Of a stretch of DNA of 64,000 bases, positions 58,603 to 64,000 are shown piece after piece; the stretch's first letter is position 1; each line of letters opens with the position of its first letter. Where the stretch lies: NCBI GenBank assembly GCA_032164245.1, contig JAVMKO010000002.1, positions 59,739,840 through 59,803,839 of the forward strand. The letters are read 5' to 3'. Both the position numbers and the translations under genes were made by a program. The DNA comes from Sternotherus odoratus. Taxonomy: Eukaryota > Chordata > Testudines > Kinosternidae. The notes beneath the pieces are model-generated. The model was given only the letters and a program-made list of their open reading frames with translations. It was not told where the DNA came from and ran no database searches.

Positions 58603-58894
58603 ATTTTTAAATCTTAAATCTGAGAAGCTACCTGGTGAACAAGTTAATTTTCAGCATTCAGATTTGTTTCTAAAATACAGCAGTGACGATATCAGGTACA
58701 TTTTTGGAGGGTGCGAGCTCATAAGAATTCTTTTGATTAGAAATCATTGTATGTGTTTTGACTTTCAAAGAAAGTTTGTAATGATTACGTTATCGCTGTA
58801 AAAACATCTACATTCCAAAGAAAATGAGCTTGGAGCAAAGTGCCAGTCTAGCTCCATGTTTGTAACATGAGTTTTACCTGGATTCTTTTTCAAG

Positions 58895-59019
58895 GCTGTA
58901 TGGCACACCACTGAACATCGACTTTTGGCCAGCTCTAAGGGTGGAGGACTTGATTCCTGGTACAAGAGTGGGACAAAACTTTTTGTCACTCAGTTTCAAT
59001 GACTCAGGGATGGAGATAG
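58895..59019 (+). pseudogene. PXDNL: PXDNL exon: late peroxidase exon with frameshift and stop
   Basis: After a TTTTTCAAG acceptor it reads LYGTPLNIDFWPALRVEDLI then PGTRVG. Homology then continues in a different frame from 58985: VTQFQ, a stop (TGA 59000-59002), LRDGD, and a split codon to the donor GTAATC at 59020. Compared with the family (VG, about seven residues, then VTQFQRLRDGDR), only 11 nt remain between G and V, a net loss of about 10 nt. TGA sits where the family has arginine, so CGA to TGA by CpG decay is likely. Exon length (125 nt) breaks the phase expected from its neighbours by one base. Confidence 0.88.
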
Positions 59020-60659
59020 GTAATCAGATTTGCATGATAGTTGTGTCCATAAAATGCTAATCTAGTTGCATATGATACAAAGGTAATCACCCTTTCCCCC
59101 CTGGGTTACTTTTAGGTGACTGTTGCCTGCTCCCATGTGCCCAGGCACCTGATAATGTTGACAGTAAAGGAGATCCCAAGACTCCCACTGGAGATGTTGG
59201 AGAGGTGAGAATCCTCTGTCCAACCCTCTGCTGCGGTCATTTTACTTGTAAAGAGAATTAAAATAGATGGGGCTTCCATCTGGATGGGCCCTGTACCCTG
59301 AGAGGCTCCGGGAATAAACATGAGCTAATCTGTACAATGGGTCTAATTTAAGAATACCAATTATAAACAGTATACACCCATTATACTTTTGGATTAAAGT
59401 TAACACATCTTTACTTAACAATTTAAGGAAACATGGCATAACAGACTGAGATTGAATGTGACTACTCAGTTAAATCAGCAGGAGGCAGTTCAATAAATCA
59501 ATTAACATTTTCAGTAGTTGAGGAAATTTATCTAAGGACTAGTCTACACTGGCAATGCTAAAGCGCTGCCATGGCAGTGCTTTAACGTACCTTGTGTGGT
59601 CACGGCAAAGCGCTAGGAGAGAGCTCTACACTGGCACTTTACAGCACTGAAACTTACTGCATGGGTGCACTTGAAGATCTTGAAGCTGAAGACAGGACTC
59701 TGGTGGTCTGGTAAATAAGTCCAGCCAAGGCAACAAGAGGCAGAACAATTCTAATTTGGAATCATGCCAAGCTGTACCTCTCCTCCCCCATGAAGACTGG
59801 AGTTGTTTTAACCAAATGTCAGCAAGCCTTGGTTCTGATTCCATGGAAAGACCATTCTGTCTCTTCTCAGACTCAGACAATCCCTTAAAGTCCTTTACTG
59901 TCCACCTTCCCTTGCAAGCACTTTCCCAAGCAAGGGTAATCATGCTGACGTTACTACAGCCCACCTCAGTCAGCTCTAGGCACAGCAACAGTCTCTACCC
60001 TGTGTCCAGTGAAGCCACCATCCACCCCAAGGCTCCCTATTTAACCAAAGCCCCAGCAGCAGCTTCTGGCTTCCTAACAGCAGTTTAGCAGCATCTATGG
60101 ACAGAGCTCCACTAAAACAATCTCAGCGCCTCTCCAAAATGGAGCCCAAGAGCATTCTCTCGCTCTCTGCCTCTCTCTCTCTCTCTTCTCCCATGGCATT
60201 ATGTTGTCTCCATGGCTGGATGGCAGTGTTCAAGATTTTCCTAACTGGAATACTCCCAATTAAGTTCATCAGAGGCCCCTCTAATAAAGGGTGTCTACAT
60301 GCATATACCTCAGGTTTGACAGAGCATACAATAGTATTTGAGTCCATCATAACTGAGGTTTGAAAGTATCTGAGGTGATGGGATTTTTAGTGTTAAACTG
60401 TAGCTGACTTGCCAGTTTATCAGCTGACAGCAAAAGTGAAGAAATGTTAAAACTAAATTATTTTAGATTTAAATGATTTTTTATTAGTTTCTTTATAGCT
60501 GTACAGAGATAGGAGTTGGACAATAGAGAAGCTTCTAACCCTCTTTCCCGGAGTCATTTATCCTTGTGACCAGTGTTTACTAAAATTAAAGAGCTGTCAT
60601 ATATTTTAGGTTATTGGTATTGATCTGGATATGCAGGTGAATGGAACAGGGATGGAAGT

Positions 60660-61441
60660 TGTCATAAGTGTAAAGTGCTGGAGAGGCTTATTCTGCCAGT
60701 ATGGGGTTAATGTTACCAGAGAACAAGTGACGTAAGAGCTTCCCTGCCACGAGGGAGGGAGAGAGTTTTTAGTTTCAGTTTTTGCCTGCCGTGCCAGCTT
60801 GGGCAGGGTGCCAGAGTTCGTCTCTAGCTATGGAGAAGGACTCAACTTTACTTCTTATATTCCTAATTAGCTGTTCTGTAAGTATAATATGTTGATTTCC
60901 ATAAGCTCTGTACCTATTTAGGGTGTCTCTGTCCTTTTCAGAGGGGAAGTTAGAGGACTCTAGATTGTGAAGTGTACTGTAAGTCGATGTTCTATTCTCT
61001 TTTCCTTAATAAATCTTTTTAGTTATAAAAAGTGTTTGGTTTATTTCCCTTAAGGTTCTCTCTGCTTTCAAACTGGGAAGAGAGGGAGGAAGGGGAATAG
61101 GTAAGGGACAAGCTCAGAGTGTGAGCTGAAGAGTGGAGTCTGTCTCTCTCTACCTTCGGGCGAGAAGGGGGAGGGGGAGGGGAAACAGCCTCTGATGGTC
61201 CAGCTCTCAGGGAGGGAGATGGAGTTAGTGGGGGAGTCTGGGTACCCCACTCCAGGGCCTTGGAGATTTACTCAGATGGTGGCAGCTTGGGTAACCCCAA
61301 TTCCTCAGCTGGTAGAGTGTGGGGGGCTGGGGGTGTAAAGACCTAACTTAAGATGGGAAGCAGCTGGAGTTAGTGGGTCTGGCATAAAAGAGTCCCTTCT
61401 CTGTACCCAGGGTTCAGAGAAGGGGGGGTGACACTCTTACA
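60660..61441 (+). mobile_element. Solo LTR (ERV-like) with perfect 5-bp target duplication
   Basis: It starts TGTCATAAGTGTAAAGTGCT and ends GACACTCTTACA (782 bp); flanks GAAGT at 60655-60659 and 61442-61446. Similar over its length to 24159-24918, with AATAAATC at about 61007. No internal genes, so recombination between two LTRs probably removed the provirus. Confidence 0.85.
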
Positions 61442-63307
61442 GAAGTTAAAGAAGCAGGCTGCAACTTTATAAACTTTAACCAAAGGGGGCTATTAACTGC
61501 CTTCATGCGCCTCGAATTCAAGACATTTTATTGGATACACTGCATGGTTAAATGGCCTCACGTCATACAAACAATTCATCTCATCTGATCTTCTTCAGCT
61601 TAACCCTAAGTCTCAGCCCAGGTCTGAATGATCTTACCATTCCAACCCACGAGGAGGAATTATGATTCTTCCAAAGGATACCTCAGTCCCTGAATAGTTA
61701 AGGTATCTCCTTCCCTATAGGCTAGTAGGCACACCAGCCATATCCTGGGTCTTGTACTGTTTTCCTCTAGAAACTGGCCCTGCCAGCCTTTTCTCTGCAC
61801 TGGACAGCACCCACTACACATTTCTGTATTGTTTTCTAATACTAAGTTCCTATTCTTACTCCTATAAACTAAAAGCAGGCCTCCATGACACTGCAAGGAA
61901 TGCAAACTTCTCTCCTGTCTGCCCCAGCAGGGTTTGAAGTACTGAAGGTGGATGGTGCCCAAGAGAGCCAATCAGCTACTCCATACACACCAGAACAAGC
62001 CAATGCGAAGCAGAGGGAGGTGGTGAACACTTTCCCCTTCCCTGAAGGCACATTCCCAGCATGCCCTCTGGGGGATGAGGAATGTGCAAAGAGGGGAAAT
62101 GCTCAAGAATGGCTGAGCACAAGTGCTCACCATGCCCACTCACCTGCTGTTCCAACAAAACTTCCCCAGAGAAATGGGGGTGGGTAGAGAGCAGTATTTA
62201 GCTCATTTGTGGGAGGCTCCAGTACTAACGTATATCCTCCAGTTCAGATCTGGAATAAACCCCTCTGTTATTCCCATGACTTCTCTGCAGTACAATAAAA
62301 TGTGATATTTTTAAAAACAAAACATTAAAATAATTATTTTTCCTAAATAAGGAGTTAGGCCTAGTAGAGCTAAGCAAATCTGTCTCATTTCAAGAGAGGA
62401 GAGGAGTGAAACATTTAGCATTTTAAAACTATGATTTATTTAAAAGGCATAATACTGTGAAGTGCACGGTGATTTAGTGGCATGTTAGAACACACTGCCC
62501 CTGTTATGAAGAGCTTATAACATCAGGGATTTGTCTCTGTTTTGCAATATGTTTCACACTTTTTTTCATTTCTAAGGATTTGGAATGGATCCGTTTTTCC
62601 ATTTACAGTATTTGAAAATATTCACAATTAAAACAAATAAACTTTTTTTTTTTACAAATATTATTAAAATAGTTTGTGTGTTGGGTTTTGGTGAATGATA
62701 AATGTCATCATTAACCATTTCAATAGGGTTTTCATTTACTATTTAAATGATGTTTTTAGTAAGTTTTAGAAAAAAATATAGCATGGCATTTTTCACGAAA
62801 AACAAGAAATGTTTCAAATGAGATTGACAGTTTTACATGAAAAAATATTCGTAAAAAGCCATTTTTCAACTAAAATCTCTCCTAACTGAAAAAAATAGTG
62901 GACCAAATTTGGTAATGAATCCTGATCATCTGCCACATAAGGTATGTTGCGCATACACTAAGACTGAAAAAATTTCAACCAGATTTCAGCTCAGCCCTTC
63001 TCAGATTGAAGCCTTAAATTAGCAAACGTATGAGAAGATGCAGAGGAAGAATGGGATACAAGATCCTATCATGAGACTAACTTGGGACAGGCATGATTCT
63101 TGTCACTTATATGCTACTGTTTTGTGGGTTTTTTGGTATGATGATATTTTCAAGTATTTAAAAATGATAAAATATCAGAATGCTGACAGTTGGACGCTGA
63201 ATGTTAGAATGCTGCATGATTTGAAACATTTATTTATAATACAGGAAATGCCGGGACCTCCAGTTTGGTCACATGCTTCATCATCATGTGTGTCCAACCT
63301 CTATATT

Positions 63308-63584
63308 CTGGGTACATCTACACTGCAATCTACATCTACACTGCAGCATGTGTAGACATACCTGAGCTAGCTGGAATAACAGTGAAGCAGTGAAACTACT
63401 GCAGCAGCACTGGCTAGTCAGTTGTGTAAATACCCTGGGTCCCAGGGGGAGTTGTACAGTCTGTGCTGCTGCCTGTGTGGCCAGGGACTATCTGCTATTG
63501 TTATTTGAGCTAGATCAAAGCTAGTGCAACACGTCTATGAATGCTGCAGCCACACCTCCAGTTTCAGTGTTGTAGACATACCCC
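63308..63584. mobile_element. hAT-like MITE
   Basis: Ends 'gggtacatctacactgc' and 'gtgttgtagacatacccc' are inverted copies. The interior 'gagctagatcaaagctagtg' recalls the element at 16597-16846. Left-end sequence is partly duplicated ('catctacactgcaatctaca'). Confidence 0.68.
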
Positions 63585-63777
63585 AGATAACAGTTCAAGG
63601 TCATAACATTTAGGAATTTGATAAAACATAAAGAAGATGTAACTGGAGATCAAATGTGATCCCTTCCATATGGTGCATTCTCTCTCTGCTCTTATCTTTG
63701 CCTCATTATCACTGTCTGATGCTGTTAATTCTCAGGTAGCAGATCCCTGATGCTCTATCTTTTTGCCTGTGGACTAG

Positions 63778-63986
63778 GTTTTGGTATGAAAATCCTGGAG
63801 TGTTCACAACGGCACAACTCACTCAGCTGAAGCAGGCCTCTTTGGCACGTGAACTCTGTGACAATGGAGACAACATCCAGCAGGTCCAGCCCGATGTCTT
63901 CGTAAAGGCAGACTACCCTCAGGGATACACAAGCTGCAGTGAGATACCAAAGATTGATTTGAGACTGTGGCAGGACTGCTGTGAAG
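63778..63986 (+). pseudogene. PXDNL: PXDNL exon: C-terminal part of peroxidase domain
   Basis: Between GGACTAG and GTCAGT it reads [20 protein letters not shown], then [30 protein letters not shown], and [14 protein letters not shown]. The R-FWYENPG motif and the C-terminal SCSEIP-WQDCC block mark the end of animal heme peroxidase domains. The choice of PXDNL over PXDN rests mainly on this exon. It is fully open and in phase with the 2-nt end of the previous exon. Remaining exons would lie past the window end. Confidence 0.9.
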
Positions 63987-64000
63987 GTCAGTAATAAATA

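Larger units (their letters stand above)
54572..58894. other. PXDNL intron with L2, LTR and MITE relics
   Basis: 54700-55990 is an L2 relic split by a short LTR. About 57064-57300 is MITE-like ('aaaaatagcaacgtagctgg'). About 58100-58190 is a MITE half ('ggacttgtctacatgac'). 58551-58602 is a perfect palindrome. 56000-57060 and 57300-58090 show nothing clear. Confidence 0.5.
59020..63777. other. PXDNL intron with MITEs, LTR and unclassified repeats
   Basis: About 59540-59660 has a DNA-transposon end ('actagtctacactggcaatg', 'tacactggcactttacagca'), like the Harbinger terminus at 881. 60660-61441 is a solo LTR; 63308-63584 is a MITE. 59660-60370 and 61450-62300 are moderately GC-rich, possibly old LTR sequence, unclassified. 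62300-63300 is AT-rich with no visible feature. Confidence 0.5.
5775..63986 (+). pseudogene. PXDNL: Peroxidasin-like gene (PXDNL), broken; partial, both ends outside window
   Basis: Twelve exon pieces match the peroxidasin order: LRR, LRR cap, Ig domains, linker, animal heme peroxidase. Peroxidasins are secreted multidomain proteins; PXDN makes sulfilimine crosslinks in collagen IV, while PXDNL is a less conserved paralogue. I favour PXDNL because the last exon carries the [11 protein letters not shown] and [11 protein letters not shown] stretches, closer to PXDNL than PXDN as I recall them. Defects seen: TAA at 9619-9621, no Ig3 or first-half Ig4 exon found between 21.2 and 31.1 kb, the first half of the peroxidase exon inverted to the minus strand, about 100 codons lost at the break, and a frameshift plus TGA at 58974-59002. 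Splice sites and exon phases are otherwise well kept, so decay looks fairly recent. Signal peptide, earlier LRRs and the C-terminal VWC region would lie outside the window. Confidence 0.85.

Overview
The window is vertebrate, most likely turtle, genomic DNA. It holds one recognisable host gene whose exons are scattered through a dense bed of transposable elements. The turtle guess rests on the repeats: CR1 LINE pieces on both strands, a tRNA-derived SINE with clear A and B boxes, SINE tails of the 'agactaacacggctac' type, MIR and L2 relics, hAT and Harbinger MITEs, and Helitrons. No prokaryotic gene, CRISPR array or free-standing RNA gene was seen.

The host locus is a peroxidasin-like gene (PXDNL), read left to right. 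In order I find: the last leucine-rich repeat (5775-5846), the LRR C-terminal cap (9555-9724), Ig domain 1 in two exons (15869-15986, 20206-20375), Ig domain 2 (20899-21168), the second half of Ig domain 4 (31116-31272), two linker/pre-peroxidase exons (33927-34035, 35738-35895), the first half of the heme-peroxidase exon on the MINUS strand (50115-50761), its second half on the plus strand (54021-54571), and two further peroxidase exons (58895-59019, 63778-63986). The first exons (signal peptide, earlier LRRs) and last exons (C-terminal VWC region) would lie outside the window. Almost all splice sites are canonical and adjacent exon phases agree.

The locus looks dead. There is an in-frame TAA in the LRR cap, a net deletion frameshift plus an in-frame TGA in a late peroxidase exon, no detectable Ig3 or first-half Ig4 exon, and a 3.9-kb inversion that breaks the peroxidase exon and removes about 100 codons, including the distal arginine region. 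The inversion also splits a CR1-type repeat, whose halves become contiguous when the inversion is undone. An identical 20-bp sequence lies at both junctions in opposite orientation. This points to a real staggered-break inversion rather than an assembly error.

Layout: 1-270 LTR-like end; 515-5290 a degraded two-gene PIF/Harbinger transposon (Myb/SANT protein plus HARBI1-type transposase) inside other repeat sequence; 5.8-22 kb PXDNL exons with small MITEs and SINEs; 23.8-26.2 kb two head-to-tail Helitrons, one carrying a solo LTR; 31-36 kb three PXDNL exons; 36.6-37.9 kb a third Helitron carrying a 45-bp minisatellite; 38-50 kb a thick nest of MITE, CR1, LTR and LINE insertions; 50.1-54.0 kb the inversion; 54-64 kb the last exons with an L2 relic, LTRs and MITEs.
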